From Smittium mucronatum (taxonomy: Eukaryota > Kickxellomycota > Harpellomycetes > Harpellales > Legeriomycetaceae), in contig LSSL01007779.1 in assembly GCA_001953115.1 (NCBI GenBank), positions 1-64,000 of the forward strand: DNA of 64,000 nucleotides, read 5' to 3'. This document shows positions 1 to 10,788 of this stretch, piece by piece. Both the position numbers and the translations under genes were made by a program. Every line of letters begins with the position of its first letter. Positions within the stretch are counted from its first letter, which is position 1. A model generated the notes under the pieces. The model saw nothing but the letters and a program-made list of their open reading frames with translations. It was not told where the DNA came from and did not search any database.

Positions 1-3000
1 ATTTTTTTTTATAATTCAATCCATTTAAAAAAAATAGATTGAGAAATGGAAAACTATTTTTCGTTAACTTAAAAACCTTAAATTATTTTTTAAAAAAAAT
101 TAATCTACATTATTTTAATCCTTATTATCTCAAAAATCTAAATTTTTTAAATAATCAAGCATTTAATTTGCGACAAAATATCTCTAAAAATAAAACACAT
201 CTTCTCACTTAGTAAGTTTCAGTAGTATTATTGAGTCCTTTACTGAATAAAATTTACTGCTTTTATTTTTTTTCAATTACTAATTTTCATTTTCAAATCG
301 TTTTACAATATCTAACATTTATTTTGTAACATTTAGTAGTATTTGTAGAAAAAATCTTAGCTCCAGGAATAAATTTCAAAAAATATATATTTAAATTTAA
401 TAAATAAATTTTTGGAAACAAATCATCTAAAATAATAAAAATAGCTCATGATATTAGACTGCAATTATTCGGAGAACTTCAAATTATTTTAAACTCTTCA
501 AAAAAAAAAATCGAATATACTATTAATGTTTATCCTTTTTCGCAGTTTTAGCTTTCTGTTATTTTTGGAAGTTAAAAATAATTTTTTTTGATATAAATAT
601 TATCTGCTTTTTGAAAATCTCTTGCTTTTAAAAACTTCGACTGTTTTTTTCTTATACTCACCTTGAAAGCTGCCATTATTTATTCTCGCAAATCTTTTTA
701 AATAGCTAAAGTTTCAAAATAAGTGAAAATATCATACAACTTTAAATTTGATAACCTCTTTTCTCCCACAAAAAAATCTCAACATGAACAGGAATATCTT
801 TCTAGTTTGAACTTAACAAAGAGTCTATAAATTTATTATTAATATTAAAAATAGCTAAATTTTCGCTAAAAATCCTAAAAATCTTTTTTTTTATATTATC
901 TATTCTTAAATGCTATTTTTTGTAAACAATTAAACAGAAAAAATAATAATTTCCAGTAATTTTTTTATTAAATCTCTAAAAAAATCTTATTTCGACTAAA
1001 ATTTCTAATTATTAATAAAGTGAATAGAGGAGAAAACTTTCGTTTTTATTGGATTGTTTTTTTTATTTTCAGGGTAGATGTGCGGTAGGTTTGGAATAAA
1101 TTTTAGCACTTATCTGGAACAAATACGTGTACATTTCCACTTTATCCAAATTAAATATTTCAAATAGATGCGCTAATTGATTTACACAATTGAAAAAAAA
1201 TGATATTAGTCTAATGAAAACATTTAGATTTTTTTTTTGACATTTTTTATAACATAAAACATATTAGGGTTAAAAAATAAGAAGAAGAAAAAAGTATTCT
1301 TTTTTTTTATCCTTACAAATTTATAAAAAAATTTAAAAAAATTCTAAATCAAACTCTTTTTTTAAAGAAAAATTTCTATATAATGTTCATAATAATAATA
1401 ATTCCATCGTTATTTTTGCTATAATATATGAAATATTCCAAAAAAAACTTAATGAAAAAGTTTTAGTAGATTTTAGTCTAATGAGAACAGAGTATATAAA
1501 TATATTTTAATCCACACATCAAAATTACATAGGCTAGAATTATATTTGAAAATTCCATATTTATTTTTAGAGAATTATTGAAAAGATATTTTAAATAGGA
1601 AAATTGTAAAAAATATATAATTTATCTACATTTAAATATAAAAATTGATATATAAACAAACTTACAGAGTCTATTTGTTCAAAAAATTATTTAGTTTACG
1701 AATTTAGTGATTTTTTTCAATTTTAGTATATAAATAATGCCAACGAATTATAAACGTGTTTAAAACATACTTGATTATTTAAAATGTACTTTTTTCAATA
1801 AATAATTTATAATTCGATAATAAATCAAGAAAAAGCAAAAAGATATTGTTTATAATTTAAAAAACACAATTTTGGATAATAATAGATCTCTGACATAAAC
1901 TGTTAGTTTTTTTTTTAAATATTAACTAACACTATATATTTTTTTCATTTTAATTCTGATAAAATAAAACGAAATTACTCTAAAGTTAAAAAATCTGCTA
2001 AAGAGTTACTGTATCAACAAAAAATATAATTTTTTACACCAAAATTTTCTATTCTTGAAATTATTTAATTATTATCATTTATTCAATTATTGGATGTAAA
2101 AATGTGTTTTTTCTATTTTTCTGTGTTGGATATGAAATAAAATTAGGTTTTTATATTTTAACTCTTTTTTTATATATAAATTTAATATTTAGAAAAAATA
2201 TATATATTAAAGGCATAGTTTACTCTCGACCATGTTAATTTATAATTTAGTTGATCCAAATCAAAAAAATAATTTTGAAAAAGCTGAATTTTTTTACTAA
2301 TTTAAGTGAATTATTAGATTAAATTTTTTACTAGGTTCAATTATTCAAATCGTGAATGCATAGTAAAAACCAAAAAAAAAATCCCAATTGATCTCTAAAC
2401 CATCTTAAAATAAGTGATACATGAAAAATATATATATTAGTAATCTATGTTAAATTTTAACGAATTTATAATTTGAAATTTTTTTTGAAAAATTATTGCT
2501 CTTAAATTTAAAAAATGAATAGGGGATATTCTATAAGCAATATTACAAAAAAAATAATATCGAGCGTTTTTCAACAAAATAATTTTTTTATTATTTAAAT
2601 TTTATTAAAAAAAGTATTTCGAAAACTACCTTCAGTATATGAGATAGCTTTCGAAAAGCAAAATTTAGATTTTTTTCCAAAGAGTTCTTTTATTTGAGCT
2701 TAACTGGTATTTAATGGGTAATTTTTAACGAAAAAAAAACAGCAAAACTAACAGCAGTTATAATTAAAATTTTATATTGATGCATAAATTGGATAATATT
2801 AGGAGATTTCTTCACTACATAGGTTATCCTACTAAATAAAGAGGGATATTGAAAAGAAAATTCAAAATTCAAGAAATTTTCCGAAATATAAATTTAAATC
2901 CTTTTCATAATCATAATTTCTGTATTAAATGTTATACTTTGAAATTACTGAGAATATTTTTGATATTATAGCTAAATAATCGATTAATTATGGCTATCTT

Positions 3001-4841
3001 TTTATCTTTGCAAAGCTTTATAATAATTTGGTATAAAAAATATGAAAATTAAACAGGGTAAACTATAAAATATCGATTATTTATGACTATTTTATTCATT
3101 TAAGAATTCCAGAATTTATAATTTTGGGGAAAAAATAAATCTAATTTGCTTATATTTGTGATCAGGGGCTATTTCCCAAATAAAAAAAGCATTGACAGAC
3201 CTGAAACTATAGTAAATTTGGATTAGATTATATTGAACCTAAAAAAAATTTATTTAACCCAAGATTTTTTTTCTCGATTTTAATATATTTTGAAGGTAAT
3301 TTTTTCATAAAAATGTTTGATATTTTTAAGTATTTGCAGCTTTAGTCTAGTTTATCGATGCCTAAAATTGATTAACTTGCAAGATATTGATTACTGTACA
3401 GCTTTTTAATTTTTTAAATGATTTTTAAATCATATTTTTTATTTTAAACTACGTAAATTTTATAAAATATAATCCAGCTTATTACAAAATCTATAAATAA
3501 TAAGATGTATTTTATTTTATTATTCTCTGAGATATTAATAATATTTTATTAATTTTCGGTGCTACTCCTATCAATTTATCAGTATTTAACTTATATCACT
3601 CATTTTCTACAATGGGGCATATTTTCATATACTTAATATTACAATTATTTATTCTTGTATTAGTTTATACTATAAAAAATGTGGGATTAGTATGCATTTT
3701 TTTAAATATTTTTTAGATATAAGTATTTTTTTAATTTTTTTTTTTTCTGATTCAAATTATAGAATTATCTTTCCAGTTTTGCCAATTTTATGAAAGAGTT
3801 TATGTGAAAATCACAAGACCAACTTTTTATAAGTCAAAGTTAATAGTATTCTTATTCCATTTTTATTCTAATAAGTGTTTTTATGGGTACATAATTTTCA
3901 ATTTATTATCTTATTATGCATTTTTTAGTTAATCAAGTGAATTTTTATTAATTAGTTTATTTTTTCAATTTTTCGTGTTATTGTAAAACAATTTAAGATT
4001 TATTATTTGTTCGTTATGGGGGTAAATTTAAATCCATGCTAAAAAATCTATCAATTCCCTTGAAAATAAACCAAAATGTGTAAAACCATTAAAATAAGCC
4101 ATTTTTCTAAAAAAATGTATTTTAGTGAATGCAATTTTTATAAATAGGTCCAAATTTAATATTAAATAATAAAAAACTATTAAATTTTCTATCTTATATA
4201 AATATAGGAATTTTTTTTATTTGTTATTAAAAAATCAAAATAAAATAAAATTTGGTTCTTTTATCCACGTTCAAAAATAAATTCATAAACATAGTTCACT
4301 TCAAATTATTCTATGTTAGAATAATAAAAAAAAATTGTGTTTTTAGAGATTATTTTTACGCTAAGAATTATTAAAAAAGAGGTTTAGATTTTTCGTATAT
4401 TAAAGGTAATATATATGATAATGAATAAAATGTCCAAAAAAATTATTCAAATTTGTCATTAGGAATAATAAATTTAAAATTTAAACCAAAAAATATCGAG
4501 AAAAGGTACTTACTGTAATATTTTTTTAGAGAACAATTAAATATAATCTAATATTGATATATTTTTATGATTAAATAAAATTAATTTTATAATTTATCAA
4601 TTTGATAGAAACAAGATGTGTTCTTTTCTGTATTTTGTTGGGATAAGATTAAAAACACTCAATAAAATATTGTTTATATCATGGGCTTATAGAGTACTCA
4701 GATATTATTAAGATAACGAAAATACTAAACATTAAATATATTAAACCAAGGGACCGAATACAAAAAAATTGATAAAAGTAGATCCTTTATATTTTTATTC
4801 GTGAAAAAAAATCTAAAGTGATTTTAATAAGTTAATATTTT

Positions 4842-4870
4842 ATTTTTTATTTTTTATTTTTTATTTTTTA
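4842..4870. repeat. (ATTTTTT)4 minisatellite
   Basis: Four perfect tandem copies of the 7-mer ATTTTTT. This is a simple replication-slippage tract in T-rich intergenic DNA, with no function suggested. Confidence 0.8.
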
Positions 4871-5932
4871 TCTTTTACACTCATGCTATTTTTTTTATTT
4901 TATTACAATCAATATTTTCCAACAAAATTTAGGTAGATTTTAGTAATTTTAGTAATTTTTAATTTTAATTTATTTAATTTTAAGTGATTTGGTCTTTTGG
5001 AAAATAAATAAATTTACTTTGGAATAAATTTTTATAATTCTATATGATGTATTTTTTATGCGAAAATTACTATTTTATTATAGTCCCATGTTTATCTAAA
5101 TTTTTGTTACTATGCCTCTTTTTTTCACGTTTTTAAATTTTTCATCCATTATATATAATTAATTCTTTTTTTCTAACTGTAAAAACACATGTGAACATCT
5201 TTATAATTTTTGAAATATCTTGAAAGAAAAAAATTGAAAATTTTCAAATAAAAAATCGTTTCACAATATCAAATCTCGTTAAACCTATCTATTATTTGAT
5301 TAAAACTAAAAATTATATATTAAATAAAAATGATGTTAATGATAGCCGAAAATATTTAATTTATTGTTATTAATAGGGATAATATTTAAAAAGACTAAAA
5401 AAAAAGGATTCTTCCTTTTTTTACTAATAAACTCTGAATCTACCACACTGGGCCTTTTCTTATTATTCAAATACGAACAAATTTGCACAAATTAATATAT
5501 ATTTAAAAAATATATAAATGAGAATGCTATTTTTTGAATCATACCATGTTATTATTAACTGATAAAATTGAATATCTTATGAAATTTTTATTGATAATTT
5601 ATCCTTCAATTTAATTTTTACTAGTCACTAAAATTTAAACTTATACACAGTAACATTTTACAAAGCTTTAGCTATACACGATTTCAGAAATAGATCCAGA
5701 TGAATATAACATATTGGAAAATTTGACATGGGTTATCATATTCTAAAACTTCAATTATTTAAACAAATATTTTGGTAATTTCTGGAATTTCTAAAGATTT
5801 TAAATATAAATATTTAGTTTTAAAAGTCAATTTGAGTCTTTAAAGGTAGCTATTTCTCCTTGGGTCTAAAATTCCATCTCTTTCATACTAGTTAAAAAAA
5901 ATTCAAAGTATTTTTTGGCATAAAAAATACAT

Positions 5933-5982
5933 ATTGGGGTTTTTTTCCCCAAATCCCTGGCATTTTTTCATGAAAAAATACC
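5933..5982. repeat. two adjacent perfect or near-perfect hairpins
   Basis: The first palindrome pairs TTGGGG with CCCCAA across a T-run loop (about 5933-5953). The second (about 5959-5982) pairs GGCATTTTTTCA with TGAAAAAATACC and is almost perfectly self-complementary. GC-containing stems are rare in the surrounding DNA. A MITE remnant, a structured RNA or chance are all possible; no gene lies nearby. Confidence 0.45.
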
Positions 5983-6257
5983 AATATAACCCAAAAATTT
6001 CTATATTTTATTCAGTTTGTGTTTTAAATAAATCTTTTTTTGTACTCTTATTGAATCTATTTTTTTTTCTATGAAATATTCTTTATCACGTTTCTTCCTG
6101 TGTATAACAAGATTTTATTCTGATTTTTAAAGGATAAATTTTCTTAAAGTACTGGTTTTAATTGGCTCAAAATCTGCAATTAAACCTTCAATCTTGAAAT
6201 TATCTCTTTTTATTTATATAATGTCGGAAGTGGATTCTCTATACCATTTAGACTGTT

Positions 6258-6750
6258 ACAAATCCTCACTTCGAAGCTGTTGTTGTGCAGCTATAGGTAA
6301 GGCAATGTCGAGCATACTATCACTAGTATAATCTTCACCCCCACCCAGCAGATGACTTAGGGCAGGTATTACTCCCTTACTCAGTCTACCCACACTTTGC
6401 CCGTTGCTCCATGTACTGACAACACTAAGTGTTTGTACAGCCTCAACGGTAGGAATAATAGGCGAGAACCTTACCGGGGTTTGGGTCCGGAACTTAACGA
6501 AAGACCCAGTTATGGAAGATACAAGATCTTACATAACTGGTTCCCCCGCCAATTTGACCGATTGTTCTAAGTCTTCGCTCAGCTTGAGTGCTTCAATAGA
6601 GATCGAAGCCAAGGCTTCACTATCTCTATCTTCCGCTACCTATCGCCAAGCGTCCACCTCCGGGGAAAATCCGTAAGGATAAGCACCGGACTCGACAAAC
6701 TCATGTTTGCGCTTAACCATGCCCATAGCACTATATAAGCTAATACCCAC
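6258..6750 (-). pseudogene. decayed coding relic of unknown family
   Basis: Read on the minus strand, one frame runs from 6750 down to a terminal TAA at 6258. It is about 164 codons long with only two internal stops (TAG at 6642-6640, TAA at 6531-6529). The patch is markedly GC-richer than its flanks, and its translation has normal protein composition: it includes the stretches VKRKHEFVESGAYPYGF and SHLLGGGEDYTSDSML. The frame stays constant across both stops, which suggests a gene body with point-mutation decay. I do not recognise the family. A gag-like or other transposon protein is a guess based on its isolation among mobile-element debris. A plus-strand ORF at 6404-6676 overlaps it and looks like a shadow. 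Confidence 0.5.
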
Positions 6751-7644
6751 ACTAAATAAATACTAAATAATTATAATTATGCTTTTGCACATTTCGTTAA
6801 GCTCAAAAAAAAGTCCATTTCTATTTTTTATTAGTTTATATAAGATACTGAAGAATACATTTTTCGCTACTCAACCTCAATTACTTGTTCTGAAAGATTT
6901 TTTAAAAATTTTAAATGGTTTTGGAGCGCCATAATAAAAAATTCTAATCATATTGGATAAAGAGATCGATAAAATTTTTTTAAAGCAATCATCGCAGTGG
7001 GTGCTTGGAGTGCTTTTTTTTACATCCAAAAATTGGTGCCTTTCAATTTTCATAAAGCGTTGAATTTATATATTTTCCAGTTTTTAAAATGATAATAGGG
7101 GGGGGGGGATCGGCGTGCTATCTTTCTGTATTTACCAGTCCCGCTTAGTGGATTCGATTTGATTTAAATCAAAATAATTTTTCCAACTATCCATTTTTTT
7201 TTGAGAAACTAGTTAAAAGCAAAAAGAAACTTACGATAAAATATAGGGAAGTATTGAAAATAAGTGGCTAATAAGATAAAATATTTTAGGAAAAAAACAC
7301 ACCATTATTTTTTTATTATATTTTTTGATTAATTTCGATATATATCAAAGTTAATATTTTATTTGTAGTGCATATTTTGAATTATTTTCTTGTTAATTTC
7401 AAAAAAAAGCAAATTTATATGGTAAAAAGAAATTCATCCATTTATAATATAATTTTTTTCTTTTTTTTAAAAAAGTTTGCGCAAGAAAATTGTTGGAGAA
7501 AGTTAAATGTATATATTTTTTAAAGAATTCACGGATTTTATAAAATTTCACATTTTTTTGACATTCCGCCTTATGATTAGCGCCAAATATTCATATATTT
7601 ACAAATATTGTTTTTTTCCATCATAGAGAAGCATCCCAAACTCC
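6751..7644. other. AT-rich spacer with an 11-bp poly(G) run
   Basis: No gene was seen. The notable point is a run of 11 G at 7098-7108, followed by a short GC-rich patch to about 7150 that has no coding frame. A 16-bp palindrome (TTTGATTTAAATCAAA) lies at about 7157-7172. Confidence 0.6.
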
Positions 7645-8258
7645 TTTTTTTTTTATCACGGAATTTTATTGCAAGATAACGTCATTAAAAACTATGAAAA
7701 AAAATAAAAAGTCGTATATAAAAGGCTATTATCATAACTAAAATAAGCTCCTCTGCTGGACTACCAGCTGTGAGCCTGCTGGAAAAGGGTGCAATCCACC
7801 AACCTAAAGACCCCTCACAGGCATTGCTTCAAGTAGGTCTTTGGCTAAGGCTTAAATGGTTATGAATTAAGAACTTTGTCAACGATCAATAGTTCATTGG
7901 AACTAATGAGCTCCTAATCAGAGCCCACTTCTAACAGGATTAATAAAATTAGGCTCCTACCCAAACGTGGGATTGATCGACATGACTTTCCTACAAATAA
8001 CTGTTAGACGCTGAGATCCGTATGACTGTCGAACGCAAGGCTTGTGCACTAGACTATGTCTCAGCTGTACTAAACGATCGGCTCCTCCTGTTTCGAGATG
8101 GTTTCCCTCTGGAATCGCTGTCCTTCGAATCGCTGTTCGCTATCTCCACTACTCCCAACCAGGAATAGTGCAACGCTGTGTGAAATTTTAGCATAGTATA
8201 CTTTTGTAAGTACACAATTAAGCCTCTAAACCACGGAATGGTATTTCACTCTTAGGAG
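7645..8258 (-). mobile_element. SINE-like retroelement, copy 1 (near full length)
   Basis: The element reads on the minus strand from about 8258 to a terminal A-run (seen as T10 at 7645-7654). It shares its whole length, at substantial identity, with the copy at 54121-54818, and its second half with 33901-34217. Near the 5' end it carries TGGTTTAGAGG, a perfect match to the RNA polymerase III A-box consensus TRGYNNARNNG; a convincing B box is not visible. No coding frame of useful length exists. The tail end is AATAAAATTCCGTGATA plus A-run, as in the 20.1 kb fragment. A short, diverged non-autonomous non-LTR element is the best reading. Confidence 0.7.
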
Positions 8259-9160
8259 TATAAGCTTGGGATGAGTTTTCTTTACTTTTCAAAAGGATGA
8301 GAAGCATAAAACCTCAGATCAAAATTTTTGTAAAACTATTATGATACTCCTAAAGTGTTTTCTAAGAGATTCTTGTAAAACACGGAAATGAAATTCAGGA
8401 AACCTGAAATTCAATACCTTGCCTTTTACATTTATATTAATTCCTTGTATAATTTAAACATAAATAAACCTTTATAACATGTATTTTATCTTTATTTTAA
8501 CAAGACAATCTCATGCCGGATTATTTATCAAAACTAGTAAAATTTTAGTTATTCTATAACCATAACCGCATCTAGTGATTCCGATATGTTGAGAATATTT
8601 TCTGAAAAGGGATGTATACATCAAAAGAGTCATTGAAGCCCTTTTTTTTTTTATTCATATAGAAAAGAATTTAAGGTTACGTATTAAATGGGTGTTTTGG
8701 GGGGAAAATTTATAAATACAAAGTACATGTCACCATAATAGTATTTGCTGAGTATAAGCAATAAGAATAATTTAGGCGCCGAATAGGAGCGGTTGATTAA
8801 AATTAATTGTATCCATACTATAAAATAGAAAAAAAAAGTTGATTAAAAAAGGTCATGATAATCACCTAAAAAACCTTTAGTATTATTTAAAGCATTGGGT
8901 ATCACTAAAAGCTTTTTTGCTTAATAATTAGCTGTTTATAATATATATTTGAGTTTATTAGATAATAAAATCATATCCAATGAAAAATATTGTAAAAGTG
9001 TAAGAAAAGTAGGAAAATTATAAATAGCGATATCAAAATTTAGCAGTATAGTGGAGGAAGAAAATGGATAAATTTTTTCAGTGGATGGAAAAAAGATTTA
9101 TATAAAACTGAAGCAGCATAATAATGATAAAAATAAGTGGGATAGCTATAATAATTTTTT

Positions 9161-9267
9161 ATTTGCAACAAAGTGTCAGATTTATTACATGAAGACATCT
9201 TTTTATTAAATTTATTTGCAACAAAGTGTCATATTTATTACATGAAGACATCTTTTTATTAAATTTA
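9161..9267. repeat. 53-bp tandem duplication
   Basis: Two nearly identical copies of a 53-bp unit containing GCAACAAAGTGTCA and ACATGAAGACATC lie head to tail. They differ at a single clear position (CAGA versus CATA), so the duplication is recent. It sits immediately left of a TTAA-flanked MITE. Confidence 0.85.
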
Positions 9268-9284
9268 TTTGTAATTTCAGCATA

Positions 9285-9452
9285 TTAACTCTTTCCAGGT
9301 CCTAATTCCTTAATCACATACATTTTTTATATAAAATCTTGAATTGGTACGACTAATTTATCTTTATGTGGCATATAAAATCACAAGTCTAATTTTAGAG
9401 TTGTACGAAAAATATATGCCATTTTTGTGCCATCGGGCCTGAAGGGGCTAAA
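9285..9452. mobile_element. piggyBac-type MITE, about 168 bp
   Basis: The left end reads TTAACTCTTTCCAGGTCC. The right end, read inward on the other strand, is TTTAGCCCCTTCAGGCCC. These are imperfect terminal inverted repeats abutting TTAA on the left and a mutated TAAA on the right. The right terminus continues with ATGGCACAAAAATGGCAT, which closely matches the left terminus of the larger element at 34264. TTAA targets and CCC-initial termini are hallmarks of the piggyBac superfamily. There is no coding capacity, so mobilisation would have needed a transposase from elsewhere. Confidence 0.55.
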
Positions 9453-9552
9453 CGTAATAACAAGTTGGGTGATGATTAGGCCGATGGAATTTTTTAGGAA
9501 AAAAATTGAACGAAAAAACACAAGTCGCATAATATGTAAGCGTATTGATGGC

Positions 9553-9830
9553 TAGAGGTTGATCCGACACCATTTAATCCAAACGATTTATCAATTATTT
9601 GTAATGTTTGGATTCAACAAAGCTAATATCTGTATCGGCCTGTACGCTTGGTGGCTTTTTGTCCGCTCAGATACAATGTACCGGCACAAGCACCAGATCA
9701 CTGGCAGAATTCTTCCAGTTTCTGAAAAAGCATATAACCGAATCTCCACGAGGAACTCGAGTGGTAAAAAATATTTTTTTTTATTCGTCGAGATTTTACC
9801 GTAAAATGATAATATTCTCTTTACTTTAAT
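9553..9830 (+). pseudogene. piggyBac-like transposase fragment (frameshifted)
   Basis: A small GC-richer patch encodes overlapping short frames. Frame 9608 reads GGFLSAQIQCTGTSTRS and then SPRGTRVVKNI. This resembles the piggyBac DDE core segment in which a KYGIKLYAL...GY..IYTG motif precedes an LGTRVV motif. The upstream KANI.IGLYA part sits in another frame (9559), so at least one frameshift has occurred. No start codon, downstream catalytic segment or right terminus is recognisable. The assignment rests on motif spacing only and could be wrong. Confidence 0.35.
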
Positions 9831-10788
9831 AGTTATCCTGCTGCTTATTGGATACAATCAAAATGAATTATCTATGGCACCTTTTTTTTATGCCATGAAT
9901 TTTTATTTATCTATTAGTCATGTATGAACATTAATAGACCGAAAATAGAAACATGATCAAATCAAAACTCTTTATTATTCTGCCATATGATCCGAAGCGT
10001 ACAGAATAATATAACACCCCAATAAAAATAAAATATTCCAATAATATACTAGATATCAAAAATATGATATTAATTGGACAATGATATGTGAAATCACCCC
10101 AAATAAAATGTAATGCACTAAACTCCTAAATAGGTAATATATTGACAATATAGTCAATGGCAAATAGGAAGAAAGATTGAAAAATGAGTTGGGGATAAGC
10201 TAATAGATAACCAGCATACAAGTATTTCCAGCCCAGTAAGTAATAAACATTTCCAAAAAACCAGAATTTTGTCGAATCATTATATAATAAATATTATCAG
10301 CATGTGGACAATATCGGCAGAATTCAACCAGATAAGCTCAAACACCAATAAACCGATCCAATCATCAGCCTAACAAGAATAGTCTTTGCCCATGTTGTAA
10401 AGTTGCATGATTTTTGCAGTATAAACGAGAATAAATCATCCTTGCATTTAAACTATTCCTGTACTTATACTCGCACATATACCAAGCTTTATTTGTAGGA
10501 ACTTGGAACTACTGCCGAGTAGTATAATTGTATCGATTACATCTCCTTTTACATGCATGATTCCAACCCTTTCACAGCAGATTGAAAGCTGACTTCTTTA
10601 TTTTCGTACTCTTTTCCATAACTTCACCCTTTCCAAGAAAACTTTCAATCTTTATTTGTAGAAACGCAACATTGTATAAGAGTCATTGCTCTAGTTATTC
10701 AAATCATATACTTCCCCTCATAATACACTTGATCTTTTTTTCCCACTACCTTTGATATTACATTTTTCTATATTTGCTTTTGTAAAAA
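9831..10788. other. intergenic region upstream of the coiled-coil gene
   Basis: Mixed-composition sequence, less AT-extreme than the deserts, with no supported ORF or RNA gene. The last few hundred bases presumably hold the promoter of the gene starting at 10789. I recognise no specific site. Confidence 0.5.

Larger units (their letters stand above)
1..6257. other. AT-rich gene-less stretch
   Basis: No credible coding region, RNA gene or transposon was seen on either strand. The sequence is dominated by A/T homopolymers and stops in all frames. Two local structures occur: a short heptamer tandem array near 4842-4870 and a pair of adjacent hairpins at 5933-5982, listed separately. Confidence 0.7.

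Noticed and set aside
6404..6676. 90-codon plus-strand frame
   Set aside because: It overlaps a longer, more protein-like minus-strand frame over the same GC-rich patch, so it is most likely a shadow.
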